A stretch of DNA of 64,000 nucleotides, from assembly GCF_005405885.1 (NCBI RefSeq), contig NZ_BJFL01000001.1, positions 62,001 to 126,000 on the forward strand, read 5' to 3'. A model generated the notes under the pieces. The model was not told where the DNA came from, did not search any database, and worked only from the letters and a program-made list of their open reading frames with translations. Shown here in pieces: positions 15,991-25,476 of the stretch; position 1 is the stretch's first letter; the number at the start of each line of letters is the position of its first letter. This DNA is from Gandjariella thermophila (lineage in GTDB: Bacteria > Actinomycetota > Actinomycetes > Mycobacteriales > Pseudonocardiaceae). The position numbers and the translations under genes were made by a program.

Positions 15991-16974
15991 ATGACGGTGG
16001 TGGTCCAGAAGATGGCTCCGCGGGCGCGGCAAACCGAAGCGTGGCAGTCCGACAACGAACCCGACCTGGTGCGGCACTACCTGGACGAGGTGGGCAGGAC
16101 AGCACTGCTGTCGGCGGCGGAAGAGGTCGACCTGGCCAAGCGGATCGAGGCCGGGGTGTACGCCGACGAGTTGCTGCGCCAGGCCGAGGCCGGTGAGCGG
16201 CGCCTGTCCCCCCGGTACCGGCGGGACCTCGAGCAGGTGGCCCGGGAGGGCTTGCGGGCCAAGGACCACATGGTCCGGGCCAATCTGCGGCTGGTGGTCT
16301 CGGTGGCGAAGAAGTACTCGCACCGCGGATTACCGCTGCTCGACGTGATCCAGGAGGGCAACCTGGGTCTGATCCGCGCGGTGGAGAAGTTCGACTACGC
16401 CAAGGGCTACAAGTTCTCCACCTACGCCACGTGGTGGATTCGCCAGTCGATCGAGCGGGGCCTGGCCATGCAGGAGCGCACGATCCGGCTGCCGGTGCAC
16501 GTGGTGGACGAGGTGATGAAGCTGCGCCGGGTCGAGCAGCAGATCCAGCGCCGGCTGGACCGCGAACCGACCGCCGAGGAAACCGCCGCCGAGTTGGGTG
16601 TTCCGGTCGATCGGGTGGTCGAGTTGCACCGGATCGCCCGGGAGGCGCTGAGCCTGGACACCGAGGTCGGCGAGGACGGCGAGACCCGGCTGGCCGACCT
16701 CATCGAGGACGTCGAGGCGCTGCAGGCGGCCGACGAGGTGGAGTTCCAGGCGCTCGGCGAGCAGGTTCGGGCGCTGGTCGACACGTTGCCGCCGCGGGAG
16801 GCGCTGGTGGTGAGCCTGCGCTACGGCCTGCACGGCGGCGAGCCGTGCACGCTGCAGGAGGTCGCCAGGCGCATTGGCCTGACCCGGGAAGGGGTACGCC
16901 AACTGGAAAGGCGTGCGATGGCGCAGTTGCGCGATCCCGGGCGCAGCCAGCGGTTGCTGGCCTGGGCGAGCTGA
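15991..16974 (+). CDS. Group 2 sigma-70 factor (SigB/HrdD type)
   Basis: 327 residues. Region 1.2: DLVRHYLDEVGRTALLS. Region 2: NLRLVVSVAKKYSHRG, then LLDVIQEGNLGLIRAVEKFD and the -10-binding YKFSTYATWWIRQSI. Region 3: RTIRLPVHVVDEV. Region 4 ends with the helix-turn-helix TLQEVARRIGLTREGVRQLE. There is no long region 1.1, so this is a non-essential group 2 factor like mycobacterial SigB. ATG 15991 has AGGA just upstream. There is no anti-sigma gene beside it, which fits group 2. Confidence 0.92.
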   Translation: MTVVVQKMAPRARQTEAWQSDNEPDLVRHYLDEVGRTALLSAAEEVDLAKRIEAGVYADELLRQAEAGERRLSPRYRRDLEQVAREGLRAKDHMVRANLRLVVSVAKKYSHRGLPLLDVIQEGNLGLIRAVEKFDYAKGYKFSTYATWWIRQSIERGLAMQERTIRLPVHVVDEVMKLRRVEQQIQRRLDREPTAEETAAELGVPVDRVVELHRIAREALSLDTEVGEDGETRLADLIEDVEALQAADEVEFQALGEQVRALVDTLPPREALVVSLRYGLHGGEPCTLQEVARRIGLTREGVRQLERRAMAQLRDPGRSQRLLAWAS

Positions 16975-17164
16975 GCACGGCGGGCTCGGTCTCGGCTACT
17001 CCCGAAACGTCCGCCCGGCTGGCGTGCGTGGCCATCGCGACGACCGGCGAAAGCGGGGGGATCCGTGCACCGGTGGAACCGGAGCACCGCGACGAGGTGG
17101 CTCAGGCGTGGCGGACCGTGCGGGAACACGTGGCCGGGCCGATGCAGCGGCGCGTGACCGGGGT

Positions 17165-18991
17165 TCAGCCCACCACCGGCAGGGTGAGCACCTGCCCGGT
17201 GTCCCCGGTGGCCACGGTGACCGGGGTGGCGGCGAGACCGGCCCGGTAGTTGAGGTCGCCGCTGGCCAGCACCACCCGGACGGCGTGCCCGGCGGCGAAC
17301 TCGTGGGCGATCGCGGGCAGCGTGATCCGCACCCGCCGGGTCGGGTCGGCGATCCGCACCGGCGCCACCAGGTTGTGCACCAGGGCCGCCGTGCCGTCCG
17401 GGGCCACGTCGTAGACCTTGGTGAACAGCACGAGTTCGCCGCCGGGGCCGAGCTGTGCGGCCGGCGCCGCGGTGGGCGCCTGCACCAGCACGTTCAGCGC
17501 CGGTTGGCCGACCACGTCCATCGGCTGCGCCAGCGGCGCGCTGGTCCACTGCGCGTAGCTGCCGGGCAGGTTGACATCCGGCGGCACGTTCGGGGAGAAC
17601 GCGTCGATCCCCGAGGAACTGGTGGGGAACCCGGCCGGTGGCGTGACGAAACGCTGTGCCCCGGGCCGGACCCGGGCCGGGTCGGTGACCAGTTGGCCGT
17701 CCGCGGATAGGTAGAAGCCGCGTGCCGCGCCGACCGGGTAGCCGGCCGCGGTGCCGTAGGCGGGAGTGGCGATGCCGGTGTAGGGCACCCAGTCGCGGAA
17801 GTAGGCGAACGTCGGGGAGGTGTCCGCCGGGCCGCCGGCCAGGTAGTGGCCGAACCACGCGGCGACCCGGGCGGTCTCGTACTGGGTGGCCGGGTCGGGG
17901 TGGTTGAGGTCCACCTCCCCCGGGGCGGGGGTGGCGCCGGAATGGCCCCAGGACTGCCAGATCATCTTCACCGGGACGCCGCGCGCGGCGAGCGTCCGGT
18001 AGGTGGCCACCGCCTCGTTGAGGTTGAACAGGGTGTCGTTCTCACCCTGCACCAGCAGCACCGGGATGGGGATGCGGTCGGCGTAGGTGGCCACCGAGGC
18101 GTGTCGCAGCAGGGCGAGCGTGTCCGGGGTGGGGTAGCCGAGAGTGCCGGACCCGGCCAGCGAGGTGCACACCGCGTCGGTGAAGTTGGGGCAGCCGATC
18201 ACGCGGGACGGGTCGTTGCTGAAGCCCTGGGCGCTGTCCAGCACCGCGCCCTCGAAGAAGAACAGCAGCGGCCAGGTCAGCTTGGTGACGCCGGGCGTGG
18301 CGCTGGTGACCCCGGCGGCCAGGTCGGTGTTGTTCGGGGTGAGCGAGTAGGACAGGTCGTTCCAGGTGATCAGGGGGACGAGGGTGTCGATGCGGGGGTC
18401 CACCGAGGCGGCGGCGAACTGCACCTCGCCGCCGTAGGAGCCGCCGATCATGCCCACGCGCGGGTCGTCGCGGTCGTGCCGGCCGGCGTGGTCCACCGGG
18501 TCGTGCCGCACGACGTCCAGGGCGGGCACCGGCTGGGTGTGCGCGGCGTCGGCGTAGCCGATGCCGGTGTCGCCGCCGAGGAAGCTGACCAGTTGGCTGG
18601 CGGCCCGGCCGTCCCAGTCCGGGTCGTCCAGGGTGATCTTGCAGCCGGAGCCGCCGAAGCCCAGCCCGGAGTAGGACAGCACCGCGTAGCCGTGGCCGGC
18701 GAGGTAATCGGCGATGCCGGCCTGGTCGTCCTTGGACCCGCCGAAACCGTTGGTGGTGAGGACGGCCGGCACGGGGTGCGCGGCGCTGGCGCCGCCGGGG
18801 GTGTAGAGGTCGCCGACGATGTCGCAGCGCTGCGCCCCGCCGGGCCCCACCGTCACGGCGAAGTGCAGGGTGCGGACCGTGTAGCCCGGGTCGGGGGTGA
18901 TCGCCGTGGTCGCCGCCGCGGCCGTGCCGGGCGGGGTGGCCAGTAACGCGAGCGCCCCGAGCAGCGCGGTGCGGCGGGTCAGCGGTCGCAT
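17165..18991 (-). CDS. Secreted S15/CocE-type alpha/beta hydrolase
   Basis: 608 residues. The N terminus TRRTALLGALALLATPPGTAAAA is a Tat-like signal peptide. An X-Pro dipeptidyl-peptidase S15/CocE alpha/beta hydrolase domain follows, with nucleophile Ser in GMIGGSYGGE, a candidate Asp in VQGENDTLF and a His in SWGHSG. The C-terminal 200 residues form the jelly-roll domain of CocE/NonD enzymes. It should act outside the cell on a peptide or ester; the substrate is unknown. GGGAGG precedes the ATG at 18991. It is convergent with the sigma factor. Confidence 0.85.
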   Translation of the reverse strand: MRPLTRRTALLGALALLATPPGTAAAATTAITPDPGYTVRTLHFAVTVGPGGAQRCDIVGDLYTPGGASAAHPVPAVLTTNGFGGSKDDQAGIADYLAGHGYAVLSYSGLGFGGSGCKITLDDPDWDGRAASQLVSFLGGDTGIGYADAAHTQPVPALDVVRHDPVDHAGRHDRDDPRVGMIGGSYGGEVQFAAASVDPRIDTLVPLITWNDLSYSLTPNNTDLAAGVTSATPGVTKLTWPLLFFFEGAVLDSAQGFSNDPSRVIGCPNFTDAVCTSLAGSGTLGYPTPDTLALLRHASVATYADRIPIPVLLVQGENDTLFNLNEAVATYRTLAARGVPVKMIWQSWGHSGATPAPGEVDLNHPDPATQYETARVAAWFGHYLAGGPADTSPTFAYFRDWVPYTGIATPAYGTAAGYPVGAARGFYLSADGQLVTDPARVRPGAQRFVTPPAGFPTSSSGIDAFSPNVPPDVNLPGSYAQWTSAPLAQPMDVVGQPALNVLVQAPTAAPAAQLGPGGELVLFTKVYDVAPDGTAALVHNLVAPVRIADPTRRVRITLPAIAHEFAAGHAVRVVLASGDLNYRAGLAATPVTVATGDTGQVLTLPVVG

Positions 18992-19165
18992 CCGGCCTCC
19001 CTGCGGTGAGGCGGTCCCGAAGCGGGCGTTCCGTTCAACGCGCCGGGCGCGGCGCGGTTACGCCGGTCCGCGACCGGGGGTGGCCCGAGGTGCGAGGATC
19101 GGGGCGAGACGCCCGATCGTGGCCGCCCCGCGGCGGGCGGCGAGGTCACGAGGAGGAACAGCGCG

Positions 19166-20566
19166 GTGTTGCTGCCCGAGCCGCAGGCGCAGTCGAGGCC
19201 GGCCATTCAGTTCGGGGACGTCCGGCTGTCCCGGGAGGCGTTGTGGGGCGCGGCCACCGCGGTCGCCGACGAGGTCGCCGGCGCCGGCATGGTGGCCCTG
19301 CACGCCACGGCGAGCCCGGCCACCGTGGTCGGCATGGTCGGCTGCCTGATCGCCGGGGTGCCGGTGGTGCCCGTCCCGGCGGACGCCGGCTCCCACGAGC
19401 GACACCACGTCCTCACCGACTCCGGGGCGCGGCTGTGGCTGGGCGAGCCGGTCGACGCCGTCGACCTCCCGGTGGTGCCGATCGACCTGGGCGGGCGGTC
19501 GTCGGCGAGCCACCCCGAGCCGGACCCGGACAGCACGGCGCTGGTGATGTACACCTCCGGCACCACCGGCGCGCCCAAGGGCGCGGTGCACTCCCGCCGG
19601 GCACTGGCCGCCGGGCTGGACGGCCTCGCCGACGCGTGGCGGTGGACGCCGGAGGACGTGCTGGTGCACGGGCTGCCGCTGTTCCACGTGCACGGGCTGA
19701 TCCTCGGCGTGCTCGGCGCGTTGCGGGTGGGCAGCCCGCTGATCCACACCGTGCGGCCCAGGCCGGAGAACTACGCCGCCGCGGCCGCCGCCGGCGGCAC
19801 GTTGTTCTTCGGTGTACCCACCATCTGGTCGCGGATCGGCCAGGACGCGGCCAGCGCCGAGGCGCTGCGGGGCGCGCGGCTGCTGGTTTCCGGCAGCGCG
19901 CCGTTGCCGGTGCCGGACGCCGAGCGACTGCGGGCATTGACCGGTCAGGCGCCGGTGGAGCGGTACGGCATGACCGAGACGCTGATCACCGTGGCGATGC
20001 GCGCCGAGGGGGAGCGCCGGGTGGGCTGGGTCGGCACCCCGATCGCCGGGGTGGAGACCTGCCTGCGCGGCGAGCGGGGCGAGCCGGTGCCCGCCGACGG
20101 ACAGAGCGTCGGCGAGCTGCACGTGCGCGGCGCCACCCTCTTCCAGGGCTACCTCGGCCGGCCGGAGGCGACCGCGGAGTGCTTCACCGGCGACGGGTGG
20201 TTCCGCACCGGCGACGCCGCCGTGGTCGACGCGGACGGCTGGCACCGGATCGTGGGCCGCCAGTCGGTGGACATCATCAAGACCGGCGGGTACAAGGTCG
20301 GCGCCGGGGAGGTGGAGGCGGCGCTGCTGAGCTATCCCGGTGTGGCCGAGGCCGCCGTGGTCGGCGCGCCGGACGCCGACCTCGGCCAGCGCATCGTCGC
20401 CTACCTGGTCGGCGACCCCGGCCTGGACCCGGCCGCGGTGATCGACTTTGTCGCCAGCCAACTGTCGGCGCACAAGCGGCCCCGCGAGGTGCGCATCGTG
20501 GAGTCCCTGCCGCGCAACGCCATGGGCAAGGTGCAGAAGAAGGCGCTCGCCTCCGGCACGGCCTGA
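19166..20566 (+). CDS. matB: Malonyl-CoA synthetase-like acyl-CoA ligase (MatB type)
   Basis: 466 residues of the ANL superfamily. The ATP-binding loop is MYTSGTTGAPKGA, followed by the MatB-like block VLVHGLPLFHVHGLILG and VERYGMTETLI. The hinge is WFRTGDAAVVD and IIKTGGYKVGAGEVEAA; the C-terminal catalytic Lys lies in PRNAMGKVQKKAL. Overall it resembles Streptomyces MatB, which makes malonyl- or methylmalonyl-CoA from the free acid. GTG 19166 has AGGAGGAA upstream. No malonate transporter or decarboxylase is adjacent, so the role could be providing extender units or scavenging. Confidence 0.78.
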   Translation: MLLPEPQAQSRPAIQFGDVRLSREALWGAATAVADEVAGAGMVALHATASPATVVGMVGCLIAGVPVVPVPADAGSHERHHVLTDSGARLWLGEPVDAVDLPVVPIDLGGRSSASHPEPDPDSTALVMYTSGTTGAPKGAVHSRRALAAGLDGLADAWRWTPEDVLVHGLPLFHVHGLILGVLGALRVGSPLIHTVRPRPENYAAAAAAGGTLFFGVPTIWSRIGQDAASAEALRGARLLVSGSAPLPVPDAERLRALTGQAPVERYGMTETLITVAMRAEGERRVGWVGTPIAGVETCLRGERGEPVPADGQSVGELHVRGATLFQGYLGRPEATAECFTGDGWFRTGDAAVVDADGWHRIVGRQSVDIIKTGGYKVGAGEVEAALLSYPGVAEAAVVGAPDADLGQRIVAYLVGDPGLDPAAVIDFVASQLSAHKRPREVRIVESLPRNAMGKVQKKALASGTA

Positions 20567-20677
20567 CCGCAGGCGGGTTCACGCAGGTCAGCGGCCTGAT
20601 CAGCGGTCCTGCGCATGCTGGCGCTCGGCGCTGGTCGCCGCGATGATGTGCGTGGCGCCACCGAGCGGAGGTTGGGC

Positions 20678-22054
20678 ATGACCATGACGGACCCGGACGC
20701 GGGCACGCTGCTCGCGGGCCGCTACCGCCTGCGCGACCGGATCGGCGAGGGCGGTATGGGTGAGGTGTGGCGGGCCACCGACGAGGTCCTCGGCCGCGAC
20801 GTGGCGGTGAAGATGCTCGCCCACGGGCTGCTGGCCAAGGAGGACATGCGGCAGCGGTTCCGCCGGGAGGCGCAGGCGCTGGCCCGGCTGGCCCACCCGC
20901 GGATCGCGCGGGTGCAGGACTTCGCGGAGAGCGACGACTCGGTCTTCATCGTGATGGAGCTGCTGGTCGGGCAGACCCTCAGCCGCCGGTTACAGCGGGA
21001 GAGCCGGATCCCGCCCGCCGAGGCGGCCGAGATCATCGCCTGCGCCGCGGACGGCCTGCACGCGGCGCACAAGGCCGGCATCGTGCACCGGGACGTCAAG
21101 CCGGCCAACATCATGCTCACCGGCACCGGGCCGAAGGTGTTCGACTTCGGTATCGCCGCCACCGCCTGGGAGGCCCGGCTGACCACCACCGGCGTGCTGG
21201 TCGGCACGCTGGCCTACCTCAGCCCGGAGCGGGCCGCCGGCGGGCCCGGCACCCCGGCCAGCGACGTGTACGCCCTGGGCGTGGTGCTCTACGAGATGCT
21301 CGCCGGGCGGCCGCCGTACCGGGCCAGCAACCCGCTCGCGCTGCTGCACGCCTACGCCACCGGGAAGCCGGACCCGCTGCCTGCCGGGGTGCCCGCCGGC
21401 CTGGCCGACGCCTGCCTGCACGCGCTGGCGAAGAACCCGGAGCACCGGCCGCGGTCCGCGGCCGCGTTCGCCGCCGAGGTCCGCCGGGCCATGGCGGGGC
21501 AGCCCGATCCGAGCAGCCCGCCCACCGTGGACCGCCTGGAGGAGCCCACCCTGTGGCAGCCGGTGCCGAGCCGGATCCGGCCGCCGGTGCGTCACCAGCG
21601 GTGGCTGCTCGCCACGGCCGGGGCGGTGGCGGTGCTGGCCGCGGGCGCCGCGGTGCTGCTCGCCGGCTCGCCCGGGTCCGCGCCCGTGGTGGCCGCGCCG
21701 CCGCCCACCATCGCCACCCGCACCCAGGTGCCGACCAGTTCGGCGGCGCCGCAGCCACGGCCCCCGGCCACCGTGCCGAGCAACGCGGCCGCCGCGCTGG
21801 CCACGCTGCGCCGGGCCCTGGAGGAGGGTGCGGCGACCGGCCAGATCCGTTCGGACGTGAGCGTGGACCTCGGCAACGGGGTGGACGACCTGCAGGGCAA
21901 GCTGGCGGACGGGCGGCGCACCGATGCGACAAACCGGATCAACGACCTGATCCGGCGCATCCACGTGCGGCTCCGCGAGTCCGGCGCCATCACCGCCCAG
22001 CGCGCCACCATCCTGCAGACCGATCTGCTCGTGCTCGCCTCGATGCTGGGCTGA
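20678..22054 (+). CDS. Membrane Ser/Thr protein kinase (PknB type)
   Basis: 458 residues. The kinase domain spans about 15-275: glycine loop IGEGGMGEV, catalytic Lys45 in DVAVKML, HRDVKPANIML (Asp139) and DFG (156-158), then SPERAAGG and the DVYALGVVLYEML helix. A Pro/Arg linker leads to one membrane helix near 310-332. A Pro/Thr/Ala-rich spacer and a helical domain of about 90 residues lie outside the cell; there are no PASTA repeats. GGAGG precedes ATG 20678. The external helical domain is presumably the sensor; its ligand is unknown. Confidence 0.9.
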   Translation: MTMTDPDAGTLLAGRYRLRDRIGEGGMGEVWRATDEVLGRDVAVKMLAHGLLAKEDMRQRFRREAQALARLAHPRIARVQDFAESDDSVFIVMELLVGQTLSRRLQRESRIPPAEAAEIIACAADGLHAAHKAGIVHRDVKPANIMLTGTGPKVFDFGIAATAWEARLTTTGVLVGTLAYLSPERAAGGPGTPASDVYALGVVLYEMLAGRPPYRASNPLALLHAYATGKPDPLPAGVPAGLADACLHALAKNPEHRPRSAAAFAAEVRRAMAGQPDPSSPPTVDRLEEPTLWQPVPSRIRPPVRHQRWLLATAGAVAVLAAGAAVLLAGSPGSAPVVAAPPPTIATRTQVPTSSAAPQPRPPATVPSNAAAALATLRRALEEGAATGQIRSDVSVDLGNGVDDLQGKLADGRRTDATNRINDLIRRIHVRLRESGAITAQRATILQTDLLVLASMLG

Positions 22055-22085
22055 TCGTGACGGTGGCCAAGCCAGTCGGTGATGC

Positions 22086-23159
22086 TCAGGGATCAGCGGC
22101 TTCCGCCGCTTCGGCGGGCTGGGCGGACTCGGTCGGTGGGAACTCGGCGCGCACGCCGAGCAGGCGCACCGGGCGGTTGATCTCGAAGCGGTCCAGCGCG
22201 GCGAGCGCCGCCCGCTCGATCACGCCCGCGTCGCTGCTCGGCCCGTCCAGGGTGACGCCGTGCGTCTCGGTGACGAACGGCGCGAACCGCACCTTCACCG
22301 CCACCCGCACCGCCGGGCGGCCCTCCGCGACCACATCCTCGGTGACCCGCCGGGCCAGCGCCACGACCTGGGCGTCGATCTCCGCCCGGTCGGTCAGGTT
22401 CCGCTGGAAGGTGACCTCCCGGCTGCGGGAGCGCGGCACGTACGGGGTGCTCACCACCTCGGTGTCGCCGGCACCGAGGGCGAGCAGCCGGTAGTACGGC
22501 CCCATCGCCGGGCCGAACCGCTCGGCCAGCGCGGCCGGGTCGGCCCTGGCCAGGTCGGCGACCGTGGTGATGCCGAGATCGGCCAGCTTCGCCGCGGTGC
22601 GGCGGCCGATGCCCCACAGCGCGTCGGTGGGCTTGTCCGCCATCACCGCCACCCAGTTGTCCCGGGTGAGCCGGTAGATCCCGGCCGGTTTGGCGAAGCC
22701 GGTGGCCAGCTTGGCGCGCAGCTTGTTGTCGCCGATGCCCACCGAGCAGGACAGCCCGGTCTCCGCGGTCACCGCGCGCCGCACGTCGGCGGCCAGCCCC
22801 TCGGGGTCGCCGGTGGTGGCGCCGAGGAACGCCTCGTCCCAGCCGAGCACCTCGACGATCACCGGCAAGGTGCGCAGAGTGGCCATCACGCGGGCGGAGA
22901 CGGCCTCGTAGGCGGGCGGGTCGGAGGGCAGGAACACCGCGTCCGGGCAACGTTTGGCCGCGGTGCGCAGCGGCATACCGGACTGGATGCCGAACTCCCG
23001 GGCCCGGTAGTTGGCGGTGGCCACGACGCCGCGCTGGGTCGGATCGCCGGCGCCGCCGACCACCACCGGCCGGCCCCGCAACTCCGGCCGGCGGGCCATC
23101 TCGACCGCGGCGATGAACTCGTCCAGGTCGACGTGCAGTACCCAGGCCGTACCGGACAC
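22086..23159 (-). CDS. dinB: Y-family DNA polymerase IV (Rv3056/DinP-like)
   Basis: 357 residues. Metal-binding acids are in WVLHVDLDEF and VLGWDEAFLG; the SIGIGDNKLRAKLATGFAKPAG block and the little-finger PRSRSREVTF are typical, and the sequence is closest in pattern to M. tuberculosis Rv3056. It should carry out translesion synthesis without proofreading. GTG 23159 was chosen since CATACT ends 6 nt upstream (leaderless layout), and the longer frame would start inside a terminator stem. The beta-clamp motif is not obvious at the C terminus. A degenerate SOS-like dyad overlaps the promoter but matches only 8 of 12 positions. Confidence 0.88.
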   Translation of the reverse strand: MSGTAWVLHVDLDEFIAAVEMARRPELRGRPVVVGGAGDPTQRGVVATANYRAREFGIQSGMPLRTAAKRCPDAVFLPSDPPAYEAVSARVMATLRTLPVIVEVLGWDEAFLGATTGDPEGLAADVRRAVTAETGLSCSVGIGDNKLRAKLATGFAKPAGIYRLTRDNWVAVMADKPTDALWGIGRRTAAKLADLGITTVADLARADPAALAERFGPAMGPYYRLLALGAGDTEVVSTPYVPRSRSREVTFQRNLTDRAEIDAQVVALARRVTEDVVAEGRPAVRVAVKVRFAPFVTETHGVTLDGPSSDAGVIERAALAALDRFEINRPVRLLGVRAEFPPTESAQPAEAAEAADP

Positions 23160-23216
23160 ACGTTCAGTATGTGGCAGCCCGCGCGGCGGCGACCGAGCCG
23201 GAACGGTAGACACCTC

Positions 23217-23265
23217 GAGCGTGACGTGGTCCCCGCCATCCTCCGGCGCGGACCACGTCACGCTC
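23217..23265. terminator. Perfect 16-bp terminator stem
   Basis: 23217-23232 is perfectly complementary to 23250-23265, loop 17 nt. It starts 7 nt after the stop codon of the leftward secreted-protein gene and separates it from dinB. Confidence 0.7.
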
Positions 23266-23271
23266 CGAGAG

Positions 23272-23718
23272 TCAGTCCCACAGGTCCGTGTGCGACACGT
23301 CGATCGCGGGTCGGCCGGCGAGGTAGACCACGTTCAACTGGGTGTAGTGGGTCAACCCTGGGTGACCGGGCCACGGCCGTGGGGTGTCCAGCGTCACCCG
23401 CACCGGGTAGGAGTGGTAGTGCCCCGCCGCGCAGTAGGGGTCGCAGTCGTTGACCACCTGCTGTCCGGTACCCACGGCGGCGCGCGGACCCCACTGGGTC
23501 CAGCGCATGCCGTCCAGCCGCAGGGTGCCGTCCGCGCAGGCCAGCAGGAAGTTGGCCGGCCGGACCTCGGCCCGGTGCTCACAGTTGACCAGGACCGTTC
23601 CCGCCGCTGCCGGAGCAGTCGACGTGGCCGGACTCGCCGCCGAGGCGGAGGGGACGGCCGCCCCCAGCGCCGCCGCGGCCAGCAGGACGATCCCTCGCAG
23701 TGCTCGACGGACTCGCAT
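23272..23718 (-). CDS. Small secreted four-cysteine protein, function unknown
   Basis: 148 residues with a clear Sec signal peptide (RRALRGIVLLAAAALGAAVPSASA). The mature part has four cysteines (VNCEH, LLACADG, NDCDPYC) likely forming two disulfides, and the landmark NDCDPYCAAGHYHSYPV, which recurs in many actinobacterial secreted proteins of this size. No function is known. It has its own terminator. Confidence 0.75.
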   Translation of the reverse strand: MRVRRALRGIVLLAAAALGAAVPSASAASPATSTAPAAAGTVLVNCEHRAEVRPANFLLACADGTLRLDGMRWTQWGPRAAVGTGQQVVNDCDPYCAAGHYHSYPVRVTLDTPRPWPGHPGLTHYTQLNVVYLAGRPAIDVSHTDLWD

Positions 23719-23981
23719 GTGCTGTCCTTCCCACGTCGTGCCGAAACCGATCTGGCGTGTGTCCGTCCGCGTCGCGGTGTCGATCTTCTCACGCCATCCG
23801 ACGCTTCGGCCGTCCGTGCCCTGACGGGTGGACCGCCGGGACTCGTCGCCCCGTGCGGTCCGCTGCGGGGCGCGATGGCCGCCCGAGCCCTACTTACCCG
23901 CCGTCGACGCGGGATAACCCGACCTCCCCGCCGGCGCCGCCCATGGTGTCCATCGTGGCGGACACCGCCGACGTTTCCACG

Positions 23982-24485
23982 TCAGCGCTCCCCAACGGGT
24001 GATGATCCGGTCATCGCGACACCGTGCCGGTGGGCCAGCACCCCGCCGGCGTACCCGGCGGCGGCGAGCACCACCAGGTTCGCGGCGGCGAACACGACCA
24101 GTGCCACGGGCACCGGGCGGCCGGCCGGCGCGGACACCTGCAGGACGTAGGCGACGGCGTAGAGCACCACGGCGCCGATCGCCAGGCCCATATGGGCGAG
24201 GGTGAGCCGATGGGCCGGCGTGCCCGAGCCGATCGGCATCGCGTCGACGAACCCGGGTAGCGCCGCCACCACGGCGCTGGCCAAGCCGATGCCCAGCAGC
24301 CAGATGGCGCCCCGGGTGAAGGTGGCGGGCACGGCGGCGTACCGGGAGGCGATGTCGAACACCAGCGTCGCCGCCCAGCAGCCGATCGGCACGGTCACCA
24401 GCAGCGGGTGCAGCGGCGGGCGGCGGCGCCGCGGCACCGCGTTCGCGCCACCCGCGGCCCGCCCGCCGGAGGGGTCGGTAGCCAT
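23982..24485 (-). CDS. DUF2231-type four-helix membrane protein
   Basis: 167 residues. A basic N terminus leads into PPLHPLLVTVPIGCWAATLVFD, the hallmark of DUF2231 membrane proteins, and four hydrophobic segments follow, with GFVDAMPIG between the second and third. In other bacteria DUF2231 is often tied to haem or copper proteins, which is not tested here. ATG 24485 was chosen as it begins at the family's N terminus. It is divergent from the MarR gene. Confidence 0.75.
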   Translation of the reverse strand: MATDPSGGRAAGGANAVPRRRRPPLHPLLVTVPIGCWAATLVFDIASRYAAVPATFTRGAIWLLGIGLASAVVAALPGFVDAMPIGSGTPAHRLTLAHMGLAIGAVVLYAVAYVLQVSAPAGRPVPVALVVFAAANLVVLAAAGYAGGVLAHRHGVAMTGSSPVGER

Positions 24486-24675
24486 GCCTCTATCACAGCA
24501 CCGCACATGTGACACCGCCGAGGCGGCATTCCGGCCGCCGCTGACCGCGGCCGGTGTCGCTCCGCGGCGGGACACGGCGCGACACCCGATGCGCAGCCGG
24601 CCGAGTGGAATACTGTGCGCCGCATACGAGTTCCGCGTCGCCGCCTGGCGTGGACGCGCTGACGGTGGGGGTCGG

Positions 24676-25245
24676 TTGACCGGGTATCACACGCTGGCCG
24701 AGACGGAGCAGGCCGTCCGCGACAAGCTCGGCGACATCCCGCTGCAGTGGCAGCGGATGGATGCCATCTCCAACCTGCACCGCGCCGCGATGGCGGTCCG
24801 GCAGCACTTCGAGAACTCGGTGCTGCGCGCCGCCGACCTCACCTGGACCGCGTTCGTGGTGCTGTGGGTGGTGTGGATCTGGGGGCGGAAGGAGACCCAC
24901 CATGTCGCGGCGGAGGCCGGCATCACCAAGGGCACGCTGACCGGGGTGGTGAAGACCCTCGAATCGCGTGGCCTGCTCACCCGCAGCCGGCATCCCGAGG
25001 ACGGGCGGCTGGTGCTGCTGGCTCTCACCGAGCAGGGCGAGACGCTGATGCACACCCTGTTCCCCGCCTTCAACGCGGAGGAGGCGTTCGTCACCGACCA
25101 GCTCAGCGTGGCGGAGTGCACCCGGCTCGCCGACTCGCTGCGCACGATCATCACCCACCTCGAGGAGCAGGGCGAGCGGCGCCGCGCCGAACTGCACGCC
25201 GGCGGCTTCCCACCGCGCCGCAGCGGCCGGCGGCGCCGGGGCTGA
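24676..25245 (+). CDS. MarR-family transcriptional regulator
   Basis: 189 residues. The winged helix is clear: HHVAAEAGITKGTLTGVVKTLESRGLL and the wing RSRHPEDGRLVLLALTEQG. The C terminus is Arg-rich (RRSGRRRRG). TTG 24676 with GGGGG upstream was taken as the start, with no better one in frame. It lies 231 nt before the PLP decarboxylase on the same strand; an operator-like dyad lies between them, so it probably controls that gene. Confidence 0.82.
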   Translation: MTGYHTLAETEQAVRDKLGDIPLQWQRMDAISNLHRAAMAVRQHFENSVLRAADLTWTAFVVLWVVWIWGRKETHHVAAEAGITKGTLTGVVKTLESRGLLTRSRHPEDGRLVLLALTEQGETLMHTLFPAFNAEEAFVTDQLSVAECTRLADSLRTIITHLEEQGERRRAELHAGGFPPRRSGRRRRG

Positions 25246-25280
25246 GCCGCCCGTGCTTGACCAACGCCGCCGGTCCACGC

Positions 25281-25305
25281 TAATTTATTTGGAGTCAAAC
25301 TAATT
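25281..25305 (+). promoter_or_regulatory. Operator-like AT-rich dyad
   Basis: A 25-base AT-rich island between the MarR gene and the decarboxylase contains TTTGGAGTCAAA (25288-25299), a TTTG-N4-CAAA dyad typical of MarR-family sites. It likely binds the upstream regulator; this is inferred from location and symmetry. Confidence 0.5.
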
Positions 25306-25476
25306 GCCGGCTGTGCCGACGAACCGTATCGTCGAAGCACCGGTGCCGGTGCGCACCGTCCACCTCGGACGAGGTGCGGTCCACCCGCCTCGGCGGCGAC
25401 GGGGCGCTCCGGGGGCGGCCACGCGCCAGGGCGGCACCGACCTCCCGCTGTCCCGGGCGCGTCGACGGGAGCGACC

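Noticed and set aside
23160-23180. SOS-like dyad at the dinB promoter.
   Set aside because: Matches the SOS consensus at only 8 of 12 defined positions; symmetry is incomplete, unlike the alkB box.
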